Part shown: positions 1 to 8,792 of the stretch, piece by piece
Layout of the letters: the number at the start of each line of letters is the position of its first letter
How positions within the stretch are numbered: position 1 is the stretch's first letter
NCBI RefSeq assembly: GCF_937127095.1
Contig: NZ_CAKZLP010000085.1
Location: 1-64,000 of the forward strand
Direction: 5' to 3'
Origin: an uncultured Amphritea sp.
Lineage (GTDB): Bacteria; Pseudomonadota; Gammaproteobacteria; Pseudomonadales; Balneatricaceae
DNA length: 64,000 bases
Notes under the pieces: model-generated
The model's database searches: none
What the model saw: only the letters and a program-made list of their open reading frames with translations
What the model was told of the DNA's origin: nothing
Program-made: the position numbers and the translations under genes

Positions 1-558
<558 letters not shown>

Positions 559-573
559 AAGCAAGGAGATAAG

Positions 574-966
574 ATGATCTGGTTAGCCTTGTCGGTGGTA
601 GCCATCGTTGCATTTGTGTCGATTGGATACTCAATACACGCCCGGCGAACATTACAGCAACATCAGCGACAATACGAAGCGCTGATTAATGTGCTGCGTA
701 ATGAAATTCAGGCGCTGACCAGTAGTTCTATCGGTATGGGGCATCGACTGATGGATGTCGAAAATCAGCTCAATATTACTGCTGAAAAACAACAGGAACT
801 GGCAAATCGTGATCCGGGTGTATTGGCTTACAATCAGGCGGCCCGTCTGATGGAGATGGGTGCTGATGTGGATGATCTGGTGAAAAACTGCGGTATAGGG
901 CGGCCAGAAGCTGAGTTGATGGCGCTGCTGCATAAAGAGATCGCCGCGCCGAATAGTCGTAGCTGA
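574..966 (+). CDS. DUF2802 family protein
   Basis: A 130-residue protein with an N-terminal membrane segment (about residues 2-20), a predicted coiled stretch (residues 25-75) and a C-terminal helix-turn-like region ending in the segment VKNCGIGRPEAELMALLH. That ending is typical of DUF2802 proteins found after cheW and before ccm genes in pseudomonads. It starts 15 bases after the cheW-like stop with a good ribosome site (AAGGAG). The molecular function is not known; the neighbourhood suggests a link to flagella or chemotaxis. Family call is by context and C-terminal motif. Confidence 0.7.
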   Translation: MIWLALSVVAIVAFVSIGYSIHARRTLQQHQRQYEALINVLRNEIQALTSSSIGMGHRLMDVENQLNITAEKQQELANRDPGVLAYNQAARLMEMGADVDDLVKNCGIGRPEAELMALLHKEIAAPNSRS

Positions 967-999
967 GCATGTTGCTGGCGTTCAGCTGATTTTTAGCGG

Positions 1000-1263
1000 T
1001 CATCCGTTTTTGAGCTTGTAGGTAAACGCGATAATCTCAGCAATCGCGCGATACAAGCTTTCCGGGATTTCGTCACCCAGCTCCAGACGCAACAAGACTT
1101 CGACCAGCTCCGGGCTTTCGTGGATATGTACATCGTGTTCCCGGGCCAGTCGGATAATCTGTTCGGCAATCACTCCCTGACCTTTGGCCGTTACCGTTGG
1201 CGCTCCCTGGTGATCATAATTCAGGGCGATCGCTTTCTGGTACTCTTCTGTTTTTTTCTTCAC
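1000..1263 (-). CDS. FlhB C-terminal-domain protein (EscU/YscU/HrcU family)
   Basis: An 87-residue soluble protein that matches only the cytoplasmic C-terminal part of FlhB/YscU export-switch proteins (segments AIALNYD, GVIAEQIIRLAREHDV, IPESLYRAIAEIIAF). Full FlhB has four membrane helices and a cleavable NPTH site. Here the N-terminal half is absent and the position of NPTH reads DHQGAP, so self-cleavage is not expected. The start is GTG with GGAG 5 bases upstream; no in-frame ATG is nearby. It follows the FliK-like gene by 20 bases, so the two are probably co-transcribed. Such stand-alone proteins can partly replace the FlhB C-domain in some bacteria; the role here is inferred. Confidence 0.8.
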   Translation of the reverse strand: MKKKTEEYQKAIALNYDHQGAPTVTAKGQGVIAEQIIRLAREHDVHIHESPELVEVLLRLELGDEIPESLYRAIAEIIAFTYKLKNG

Positions 1264-1283
1264 ATCATCTCCATTTACTTTGT

Positions 1284-2861
1284 TCAGGTGATCACATCAA
1301 TCAGCTGTTCTACCTGATTCACAGGCTTGGGTGCAGCACCTTCGCTACAGTGGGTCGAGTTAATGCTGTACCCCTGCAGGTGTAACTGGCGATTGAAGTC
1401 GGGTAGTTTGCCGTTGAGCTCCTCGGCGGTTGCCGGATTGCTGCACCAGAAATGTGCCGTGACCTGATGCTCCTGCTCCAGGACCAGCTCCGCGTCTACG
1501 GTTCCCTGTTCCTGCAGATCAAAGTGCAGTCTGACGCGCCACAGCCGCTGCCACTCATCTTCAGACTGCTGTCTTCGATGCTCGGAAATTTTAAGTTCAA
1601 CATTATCCAGTCGCTCACCATTTTTTACCGGAAGATCCAGAGCAAAAAAACGCTCCAAAGCCCCATCGCTATTAACCCGGGTATTCTGGAGACTCTCTAA
1701 CTGATTGCCCGTGACCCGGTTTAACAGACCTTTAACCAACTCATGCAGCTGTTGCCGTGCCTGCTCAGGCAGTTTGTCGGCTTGTTGTAATAACTGGTTT
1801 AACTGATGCTTCATATCCCCGGTAGAAATCTGGCTACGCGGGTCAGCCAGATTGCGCTCAGTAAACAGGCCACCATTAAGAATGTTTTGCTGGACCCCTG
1901 TTTGTCCTTCGGCGGCAGAGCCGGTTTTTACTCCAAACAGGTTGATTAGTGAGCTGATAATACTGTTTATCGGGCTTTTTTCGCCGCCAATGCTGCTATT
2001 TAGTTGTTGCAACTTCACCAGACTGTTAGCCACGGGTTGTTGCGCCGGTAGGACATAGCGCAGCGCATCATTGATGCTGCGATTGATATTCTGATTCTGT
2101 GAGGGTGACGTCAGGGAGTGTATCTGCACCTGATCGCTGGTTGTTCTGATGAGCAGGACTTTGCCATCAAAAGGGAGTGACTGTGGCAGAGCCAGGGGAA
2201 GTGATCGGCCATTGATATTGGCGACATAGTTTGCATCACCTGTTGCGGCTCTGATCGCCAGCGATACTGTTGCCAGAACCGGTCTGTTCATTGGTAATAG
2301 CCGGTTAAGGTTGGCTAAGGATCCTGGTGGGACAGTCGCCGTTGGCGTCGGCGGTGCTGACTGCTGCGATGAGGTGCCGGGTGGTTGCTGACTTCGCTGC
2401 TCTTGCGGACTCTGCTGTGGGCGGCCTTTAATCTGCACAATGGGTGGCTGATCAGGGGCGATAGTCTGGTGATTGCCTGATAACATGGCTGCAGCGCTTT
2501 GCTGAATGGGCTGCGACTGAGTTGTTGCCGGCAGGTTCAAGGTCTGTATCTGTGCTCCAGCGGCTGTGGGAGGCAAGGGCGCGGGCAAGGGAACGGTGCT
2601 CAGCAACAGCTGTCCTGCGGCTGTCCGGGTAAGGCTAGCGGTGCTGCCGGGGGGGAGGGACTGGTTGCTTTTTAGCTGATAAAGCTGGCTGCCCAGCTGA
2701 ACTTGCAGCGTGAACTGATTAGGCCGTACCGCATCAGGGCTGACCTGACGGATGGTTATCTGGGTAGGGGTGTTCAGTGGCAGTGTGCGCACGAGCTCTG
2801 CGGCCGGGAGGGATTTACCGGCGCTATTTTGCAGACTTTGTATGCTCAGTGGATTAAGCAC
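1284..2861 (-). CDS. fliK: Flagellar hook-length control protein FliK-like
   Basis: A 525-residue protein with a long, low-complexity Gln/Pro/Ser/Thr-rich N-terminal and middle part (about residues 1-330) and a conserved C-terminal Flg_hook-type domain (about residues 390-500, including WRVRLHFDLQEQGTVDAELV). FliK measures hook length and switches the flagellar export gate from hook to filament substrates. The partner of that switch is the FlhB C-domain, and a protein made only of that domain is encoded immediately downstream. The architecture fits FliK well, although repeats of this type evolve fast and a second paralogue may exist elsewhere. Confidence 0.78.
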   Translation of the reverse strand: MLNPLSIQSLQNSAGKSLPAAELVRTLPLNTPTQITIRQVSPDAVRPNQFTLQVQLGSQLYQLKSNQSLPPGSTASLTRTAAGQLLLSTVPLPAPLPPTAAGAQIQTLNLPATTQSQPIQQSAAAMLSGNHQTIAPDQPPIVQIKGRPQQSPQEQRSQQPPGTSSQQSAPPTPTATVPPGSLANLNRLLPMNRPVLATVSLAIRAATGDANYVANINGRSLPLALPQSLPFDGKVLLIRTTSDQVQIHSLTSPSQNQNINRSINDALRYVLPAQQPVANSLVKLQQLNSSIGGEKSPINSIISSLINLFGVKTGSAAEGQTGVQQNILNGGLFTERNLADPRSQISTGDMKHQLNQLLQQADKLPEQARQQLHELVKGLLNRVTGNQLESLQNTRVNSDGALERFFALDLPVKNGERLDNVELKISEHRRQQSEDEWQRLWRVRLHFDLQEQGTVDAELVLEQEHQVTAHFWCSNPATAEELNGKLPDFNRQLHLQGYSINSTHCSEGAAPKPVNQVEQLIDVIT

Positions 2862-2938
2862 TATCGATTTCCCTGCATGGTTGCGGTGCAGTTATAGTTC
2901 TTTTGGCCGAGATATGCACTTCGGCAGTTTATTTTGTA

Positions 2939-2944
2939 TATAAT
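2939..2944 (+). promoter_or_regulatory. Possible -10 box for the ccm operon
   Basis: A perfect TATAAT lies at 2939-2944 in the gap between the divergent fliK-like gene and ccmA, 72 bases before the ccmA start. No good -35 hexamer is visible at the right distance, so this is a weak call based on the -10 alone. Confidence 0.35.
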
Positions 2945-3015
2945 GCCTTGCTTTCGGCGGATATTGCTAATTATAAAGGCTGCGTTGCCTGTTTTGCTTT
3001 ATTGAGGTTTTACTG

Positions 3016-3654
3016 TTGTCCACACCCAGACTGAAAATCGAGAATCTGTTTTGCGAGCGGGATGAGCGCGTGCTGTTTGAGGCGCTTTGCTTTGAGGTCT
3101 ATGCAGGCGAAGTGATTCAGATTGAGGGGCAGAACGGTAGTGGTAAAACTACGCTGCTGCGGATTCTCAGTGGTTTATCTCGCCATTTTGAAGGCGATAT
3201 CTACTGGCAAGGCGAACATCTGGATAACTGCGCCCATGAGTATCGTGAGTCGCTGCTCTACTTTGGCCATCAACCGGGGGTTAAAGCGGTACTGACACCG
3301 AGGGAAAATCTGCAGTGGTATGCGTCACTGCACCCTGAGATGGATCTGAGTAAGTTGGATAACGCACTGTTTAAAGTGGGTTTGAAAGGCTATGAAGATG
3401 CTCCTTGCCATACTCTTTCAGCGGGTCAGAACCGGCGGGTAAGTCTGGCCCGCCTTTATCTGAGTAGCGCGCCATTGTGGATTCTCGATGAGCCCTTTAC
3501 GGCGATTGATAAGCGTGGTGTGGCGGAGAAAGAAGCGCTCATTACCAGCCATGCTGAGCAGGGTGGGACGGTTATTCTGACAACGCATCACGAGCTGGCG
3601 ATGGGTGATAAAATTCGCAGGCTTAATCTTGATCAATTAGCGGGAACTTTATGA
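3016..3654 (+). CDS. ccmA: Cytochrome c biogenesis ATP-binding protein CcmA
   Basis: ATPase of the CcmABCD complex that releases haem-loaded CcmE. The 212-residue protein has Walker A GQNGSGKT at residues 38-45, an ABC signature variant LSAGQ and Walker B LWILDEP followed by a switch His in LTTHHE. Length matches the family (about 205). The start is TTG with GAGG 8 bases upstream. It is the first gene of a tightly packed ccmABCDEFGHI operon, and its stop overlaps the ccmB start as ATGA. Confidence 0.95.
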   Translation: MSTPRLKIENLFCERDERVLFEALCFEVYAGEVIQIEGQNGSGKTTLLRILSGLSRHFEGDIYWQGEHLDNCAHEYRESLLYFGHQPGVKAVLTPRENLQWYASLHPEMDLSKLDNALFKVGLKGYEDAPCHTLSAGQNRRVSLARLYLSSAPLWILDEPFTAIDKRGVAEKEALITSHAEQGGTVILTTHHELAMGDKIRRLNLDQLAGTL

Positions 3655-4379
3655 GCGACAGTGTGCCTAAGCAATCGTTAGCAGACAGTCCTGCCCGTGT
3701 GTATAAAGTAGATGGGCCGTTCTGGGGTGCATTAAAACGAGATCTGCTACTGTCATATCGACGAAAAAGTGATCTGGTTAACCCGCTGATTTTCTTTCTG
3801 ATGGTGGCAACGCTGTTTCCATTGGGTGTCAGCCCGGACCCAACATTCCTGGCTGATGTGGCGCCAGGGGTAGTGTGGGTTGCCGCACTACTGGCGACCC
3901 TGCTGTCTATGGACAGCCTGTTTCGCTCTGATTTTGAAGATGGGACGCTGGAACAGATACTACTCAGCCCGCAGCCTCTTTATATGGTGGTGTTGGCAAA
4001 GGTCTTGGCGCACTGGATGCTGACCGGTTTACCTTTAACAATTCTGGCCCCGGTACTGGGGGTTATGTTGTTTTTGCCAGCCGATGGTATGTGGGGATTA
4101 GTGCTCAGTCTGCTGCTGGGGACACCAACCCTGAGTCTGGTGGGTGCTATTGGTGCAGCTTTAACCGTAGGTTTACGCAAGGGTGGGGTGTTAATCTCAC
4201 TGTTGGTATTGCCGCTATATATTCCACTGCTGATTTTTGGCAGCGCAGCGGTGCAGGGGGCAGTGACGGGGTTACCCTTGGGGGGGTATCTGGCTATTCT
4301 GGGAGCAATGCTCTCGCTTGGATTGGTGATGGCACCACTCGCAATTGGTGCCGCACTAAGAATTAGTGTAAGTGGGTAA
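3651..4379 (+). CDS. ccmB: Haem exporter subunit CcmB
   Basis: Membrane subunit that pairs with CcmA. The 242-residue sequence has about six hydrophobic segments and family hallmarks near the N-terminus (RDLLLSYRRKSDLVNPLIFF). It is about 20 residues longer than E. coli CcmB because of an N-terminal extension; the ATG overlapping the ccmA stop (ATGA) supports this start, although a later start is possible. Essential partner for releasing holo-CcmE in the periplasm. Confidence 0.93.
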   Translation: MSDSVPKQSLADSPARVYKVDGPFWGALKRDLLLSYRRKSDLVNPLIFFLMVATLFPLGVSPDPTFLADVAPGVVWVAALLATLLSMDSLFRSDFEDGTLEQILLSPQPLYMVVLAKVLAHWMLTGLPLTILAPVLGVMLFLPADGMWGLVLSLLLGTPTLSLVGAIGAALTVGLRKGGVLISLLVLPLYIPLLIFGSAAVQGAVTGLPLGGYLAILGAMLSLGLVMAPLAIGAALRISVSG

Positions 4380-4399
4380 AACCCCGATAAGGTTGAAAT

Positions 4400-5152
4400 A
4401 TGGCTGAGAAAAAGTGGTTGCCACGTTGGTTTTATCAACTGGCTTCTCCCCGCTGGTGTTATGAATTTACGGGTAAGCTGTTGCCCCTTTTTGTCATAGC
4501 GGCAGTGTTGTTGTTAGGCATCGGTACAGTCTGGGCGCTGGCATTTGCGCCTGCGGACTATCAACAGGGTAATAGTTTCAGAATTATCTACATCCATGTG
4601 CCGTCCTCTATTCTGGCTCAGTCGTGCTATATGCTGATGGCAGTTGCCGGTGCTATTGGTCTGATCTGGAAGATGAAAGTCGCCGATATGGTGGCAAAAT
4701 GCTGTGCCCCGATTGGTGCATCTATTGCGGTGCTATCGCTGGCAACCGGCGCTATCTGGGGTAAGCCAACCTGGGGTTCCTGGTGGGTATGGGATGCCCG
4801 GCTGACCTCTATGTTGATTCTGTTTTTTCTCTATCTGGGGATTATTGCCCTCAACTCGGCCATTGAAAGTGAGCGGACTGCGGCGCAGTCAACCGCTGTA
4901 TTGGCATTGGTTGGGCTGGTAAATATTCCGATTATCAAATATTCCGTAGACTGGTGGAACACGTTACACCAGCCCGCCACCTTTAAGCTGACTGAGCGTC
5001 CTGCCATGCCTGCAGAGATGTGGGTGCCACTGTTGGTCATGGTGATCGGTTTTTACTGCTTTTTTGCCGTAGCAATGATGCTACGACTGCGTAACGAAAT
5101 TATCCAGCGTGAGCGCCGCAGCAGTTGGGTGCGCGACATGATTACTGGTTGA
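4400..5152 (+). CDS. ccmC: Haem-handling membrane protein CcmC
   Basis: A 250-residue, six-helix inner-membrane protein that loads haem onto CcmE. The tryptophan-rich WWD motif is visible (WGSWWVWDARLTS), flanked by the two haem-ligand histidines, one in YIHVPSS before it and one in WNTLHQPATF after it. Length and motifs are standard. It begins 20 bases after ccmB. Confidence 0.95.
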   Translation: MAEKKWLPRWFYQLASPRWCYEFTGKLLPLFVIAAVLLLGIGTVWALAFAPADYQQGNSFRIIYIHVPSSILAQSCYMLMAVAGAIGLIWKMKVADMVAKCCAPIGASIAVLSLATGAIWGKPTWGSWWVWDARLTSMLILFFLYLGIIALNSAIESERTAAQSTAVLALVGLVNIPIIKYSVDWWNTLHQPATFKLTERPAMPAEMWVPLLVMVIGFYCFFAVAMMLRLRNEIIQRERRSSWVRDMITG

Positions 5153-5162
5153 GGGTATTAGC

Positions 5163-5339
5163 TTGAGTTTTGAATCGTTTGCCGCATTTATCGACATGGG
5201 AGGCCATGGCCTCTATGTCTGGATGAGTTATGCGATCGCACTGGTTGTGATTGCAGTGAATATTGTTAACCCCCTGATGCAAAAGCGTCAGATCTTTAGC
5301 GAACAGGCTCGCCGCCTTCGCAGGGAGAAGCAGAGCTAA
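5163..5339 (+). CDS. ccmD: Haem exporter small subunit CcmD
   Basis: A 58-residue reading frame with TTG start fills the gap between ccmC and ccmE. It begins SFESFAAFIDMGGHGLYVW, then has one membrane helix (about residues 20-38) and ends with a basic tail (RRLRREKQS). This is the usual CcmD layout: a MGGHG..VW motif, one helix and a charged C-terminus. CcmD holds CcmAB, CcmC and CcmE together during holo-CcmE release. Its TAA shares a base with the ccmE ATG (TAATG). A GAGG lies 10 bases before the TTG. Easily missed because of size and start codon. Confidence 0.9.
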   Translation: MSFESFAAFIDMGGHGLYVWMSYAIALVVIAVNIVNPLMQKRQIFSEQARRLRREKQS

Positions 5340-5806
5340 TGAATCCGAAACGTAAACAACGACTGATTATCGTTCTTTTTATTGTGTTTGGTGCATCGAT
5401 TGCTGTCGGACTGGTGATGTATGCCCTCAATCAGAATATCAACCTGTTCTACTCTCCGACCGATATTGTTGAACATAAAGCCCCTGAAGGGACCCGTATC
5501 CGTGCTGGCGGTATGGTGGTGGAGGGCAGTGTGAAACGTGACCCTCAAAGCCTGATGGTGAGTTTTGAAGTGACTGACTTTGTCCACAAAGTGCCGGTAA
5601 CCTTTACCGGTATCCTGCCGGACCTGTTCCGTGAAGGGCAGGGGATTGTTGCTCAGGGTGAGATGAACAGCGAAGGCGTGTTTGAAGCCGTGGAAGTGCT
5701 GGCAAAGCATGATGAAAACTATATGCCGCCGGAAGTCGCGGAGGCGCTTGAGAAAGCAGGTAAAATGCCTGATCAGATGCGCGCAAAGGAGGCACAGTCA
5801 CTATGA
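5339..5806 (+). CDS. ccmE: Periplasmic haem chaperone CcmE
   Basis: A 155-residue protein anchored by one N-terminal helix (residues 8-29) with an OB-fold periplasmic domain. The haem-binding histidine is H124 in the motif LAKHDENYMPPE, with Tyr128 beside it, as in E. coli CcmE. It shuttles haem from CcmC to the CcmF/H ligase. Overlaps ccmF by 4 bases (ATGA). Confidence 0.96.
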   Translation: MNPKRKQRLIIVLFIVFGASIAVGLVMYALNQNINLFYSPTDIVEHKAPEGTRIRAGGMVVEGSVKRDPQSLMVSFEVTDFVHKVPVTFTGILPDLFREGQGIVAQGEMNSEGVFEAVEVLAKHDENYMPPEVAEALEKAGKMPDQMRAKEAQSL

Positions 5807-7764
5807 TTGCTGAACTGGGTCAATATGCGCTGATTATGGCGCTATGTATGTCATTATTGCTTGCAGTGGTGCCGATGGTCGGTGCTTCAATCGGTAATAC
5901 GTTGTTGATGAACTATGCCCGGCCTTTGTCGATAGGGATGTTTTTCTTTCTCGCGATCAGTATTACCTGTCTGGGTTACTCCTTCATTGTTGATGATTTT
6001 TCTGTTGCGTATGTGGCGACAAACTCGAATACCTTGTTGCCATGGTATTTTAAGATCAGCGCCATTTGGGGGGGGCATGAAGGCTCATTGCTGCTCTGGG
6101 TCGTGATTCTGAGTGGCTGGACACTGGCTGTTGCGTTTAAAAGTCAAAACATGCCGGTGGAGATCGTTTCCCGTGTGTTAGGCGTTATGGGGATTGTTGC
6201 CGTAGGCTTTATGTCGTTTACCCTGTTTACTTCCAGCCCGTTTCTGCGCCATCTGCCGCAGTTTCCTTCAGAGGGGGGGGATCTTAACCCGTTGCTGCAA
6301 GATATCGGCTTGATTATCCATCCACCTATGCTGTACATGGGTTATGTGGGTTTCTCTGTTGCCTTTGCATTTGCCATAGCTGCGCTGCTGACTGGCCGAC
6401 TGGATTCTGCCTGGGCACGTTGGTCACGACCTTGGACTAACATCGCCTGGGCGTTTCTGACACTGGGGATCGCGCTGGGAAGCTGGTGGGCGTATTACGA
6501 GCTTGGCTGGGGCGGCTGGTGGTTCTGGGACCCGGTGGAAAATGCGTCCTTTATGCCGTGGCTGGTCGGTACAGCACTGGTACACTCTCTCGCGGTTACT
6601 GAAAAGCGCGGTGTGTTTAAAAGCTGGACTGTGCTGTTGGCTATCTTTGCTTTCTCTCTTAGCCTGCTGGGTACATTTCTGGTGCGTTCCGGTGTGCTGA
6701 CATCGGTGCATGCGTTTGCCTCTGATCCGGATCGTGGCTATTTCATTCTGGCGTTGTTGGTGATTACCATTGGCGGCTCTCTGATTCTCTATGCTGTAAA
6801 AGCTGGCAATGTGAAGAGCGAGTCCAGTTTTGCGCTGCTCTCGCGGGAATCGTTACTACTGCTGAATAATATTTTACTGGTGGTTTCCGCGATGATGGTA
6901 TTGCTGGGGACTATCTATCCGCTTATCGTTGATGCGATGGGTTGGGGTAAGATTTCGGTTGGCCCTCCTTACTTTAATTCGCTGTTTATTCCATTAATGC
7001 TGCTGATTCTGGGTGCACTGGGAGTCGGGGTTGCGTCTCGCTGGCGGGAAACCTCCATGGCATTTCTATTGAAACAGCTGTGGCTGCCTGCGGTTCTGAG
7101 TGTAATTGCCGGTCTGTTGTTCCAGTATTTCTATGCTGAGGAATTTAATCTGACCGTTGCCGGTGTAATGACTCTGGTGTTCTGGGTGGTATTCAGCAGT
7201 ATCAAAGATTTCTGGAAAAAAATCTCTGGCCGAAGTGGTTTTAAAAATGCGCTGTCGGGTATGTCCCGTAGCTATTTCGGTATGGTTCTGGCCCACACCG
7301 GTATTGCGGTTGCCGTCGTCGGTGCGCTGATGGTCAGTATTTATAATGAAGAGCGTGACCTGCGGATGGCGCCTGGAGATGTGCTGAGTTTCAGTAATTA
7401 CCAGTTCGAATTTTTGGGTGCACAGAAAAAGCAGGGACCGAACTACAGCTCTGATATGGGTATTATTCGGGTGCTTTATCAGGGTAAATTGTATGGTGAA
7501 TTGCGTCCGGAAAAACGCTTTTACCCTGCCCGGGGAAATGTGATGACCGAAGCCGATATCGATCCAGGATTGTTTCGTGATCTTTATGTTGCACTGGGTG
7601 AACCGTTGGAAAACGGAGCCTGGGCTGTTCGGGTGCAACATAAACCCTTTGTCCGCTGGCTCTGGCTGGGAGGTTTGCTGATGACCGCAGGTGGGTTGCT
7701 GGCGGCTACCGATCCCCGTTACCGTAAACAGGCCCGGCGGGATGCTGCCAGGGCTGCAGCCTGA
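5803..7764 (+). CDS. ccmF: Cytochrome c haem lyase subunit CcmF
   Basis: A 653-residue polytopic membrane protein that attaches haem to apocytochrome c together with CcmH/I. The WWD motif is clear (LGWGGWWFWDPVENASF), and a conserved segment IHPPMLYMGYVG precedes it. Length matches the family (about 650). The C-terminal periplasmic part and last helix are intact. Translationally coupled to ccmE. Confidence 0.96.
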   Translation: MIAELGQYALIMALCMSLLLAVVPMVGASIGNTLLMNYARPLSIGMFFFLAISITCLGYSFIVDDFSVAYVATNSNTLLPWYFKISAIWGGHEGSLLLWVVILSGWTLAVAFKSQNMPVEIVSRVLGVMGIVAVGFMSFTLFTSSPFLRHLPQFPSEGGDLNPLLQDIGLIIHPPMLYMGYVGFSVAFAFAIAALLTGRLDSAWARWSRPWTNIAWAFLTLGIALGSWWAYYELGWGGWWFWDPVENASFMPWLVGTALVHSLAVTEKRGVFKSWTVLLAIFAFSLSLLGTFLVRSGVLTSVHAFASDPDRGYFILALLVITIGGSLILYAVKAGNVKSESSFALLSRESLLLLNNILLVVSAMMVLLGTIYPLIVDAMGWGKISVGPPYFNSLFIPLMLLILGALGVGVASRWRETSMAFLLKQLWLPAVLSVIAGLLFQYFYAEEFNLTVAGVMTLVFWVVFSSIKDFWKKISGRSGFKNALSGMSRSYFGMVLAHTGIAVAVVGALMVSIYNEERDLRMAPGDVLSFSNYQFEFLGAQKKQGPNYSSDMGIIRVLYQGKLYGELRPEKRFYPARGNVMTEADIDPGLFRDLYVALGEPLENGAWAVRVQHKPFVRWLWLGGLLMTAGGLLAATDPRYRKQARRDAARAAA

Positions 7765-7785
7765 TTTAGTGTTTCTAAAGGTGTA

Positions 7786-8319
7786 ATGATGCGTCGATTA
7801 ATTGTTCTGTTGCCTCTGGTTCTGTTCATTGCCCTGGGGTTGTTTCTTTGGAATGGCATCGGTAAGGATACCCAGGTAATCCCTTCTCCGCTGATCGATA
7901 AACCGGTACCGGAGTTCGCTTTGTCTGCCCTTCTTGATGAGCAGAAAACCATTACCGCTGCCGATCTGAAAGGTCGTCCGGCCCTTCTCAATGTATGGGC
8001 GACCTGGTGTCCGACCTGCAAACAGGAACATGCGCAGTTGAATCGTATGGCCCGGGACGAAGGCGTTACTATCTATGGGGTCAACTATAAGGATGATCGG
8101 GCCAAGGCAAAAATCTGGCTGGACAAGTATATGAACCCCTATGCTCTGAATATCTATGATCCTGACGGTAAACTGGGCCTCAATCTGGGTGTCTATGGTG
8201 CGCCGGAAACCTTCCTGCTGGATGCACAGGGAATTATTCGTTACAAGCATGTCGGTGCTATCGATCAGCGTGTCTGGAGTGAGCTGCGCCAGAAAATGAA
8301 ACAACTGGAGGTGAACTGA
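7786..8319 (+). CDS. ccmG: Thiol:disulfide interchange protein CcmG/DsbE
   Basis: A 177-residue membrane-anchored thioredoxin-fold protein. The N-terminal helix spans about residues 4-22. The active site is WCPTC (Cys75, Cys78), and the cis-proline region reads YGAPETF. It keeps the CXXCH cysteines of apocytochrome c reduced, using electrons from DsbD. Its stop overlaps ccmH by one base. Confidence 0.95.
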   Translation: MMRRLIVLLPLVLFIALGLFLWNGIGKDTQVIPSPLIDKPVPEFALSALLDEQKTITAADLKGRPALLNVWATWCPTCKQEHAQLNRMARDEGVTIYGVNYKDDRAKAKIWLDKYMNPYALNIYDPDGKLGLNLGVYGAPETFLLDAQGIIRYKHVGAIDQRVWSELRQKMKQLEVN

Positions 8320-8792
8320 TGATCCGGCACCTTCTCTTGGTGATGCTGCTTAGTCTGAGCAGTATCGCGACTGCGGCGATCGATACCTATCAGTTTAAAG
8401 ATGATGCGACCCGTGAACGGTTCAAGTCTTTGTCCTCTGAGCTACGTTGCCCGAAATGTCAGAATCAGAATATTGCCGATTCCAATTCGCCCATCGCCAA
8501 AGACCTGCGTGATGAGCTGTACCAAATGCTTGAAAGTGGTGCAGATGATGATCAGGTAGTCGACTTTATGGTGACTCGCTACGGTGAGTTTGTGCTCTAT
8601 CGTCCGCGGATGACAGAGCAGACCTACCTGCTTTGGTATGGACCTGCGGCGTTGCTGTTGATTGGCGTAGTGGTGGTTTTGCTGGTTAGCGGTAAGCGCA
8701 AGAAAGCTGAGCCGGGTAAGCCGAATAGCAGTTTAAGTGATGCAGAGAAAGAACGACTCGATCAGTTACTGAAACAGGAACAGAATAAATGA
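8319..8792 (+). CDS. ccmH: Cytochrome c-type biogenesis protein CcmH (CycL)
   Basis: A 157-residue protein with a cleavable N-terminal signal (about residues 1-19), the redox motif LRCPKCQNQNIADSNSP and one C-terminal membrane helix. It belongs to the short CcmH form, with the TPR part encoded separately as ccmI. Acts with CcmG in thioreduction and with CcmF in ligation. Confidence 0.95.
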   Translation: MIRHLLLVMLLSLSSIATAAIDTYQFKDDATRERFKSLSSELRCPKCQNQNIADSNSPIAKDLRDELYQMLESGADDDQVVDFMVTRYGEFVLYRPRMTEQTYLLWYGPAALLLIGVVVVLLVSGKRKKAEPGKPNSSLSDAEKERLDQLLKQEQNK

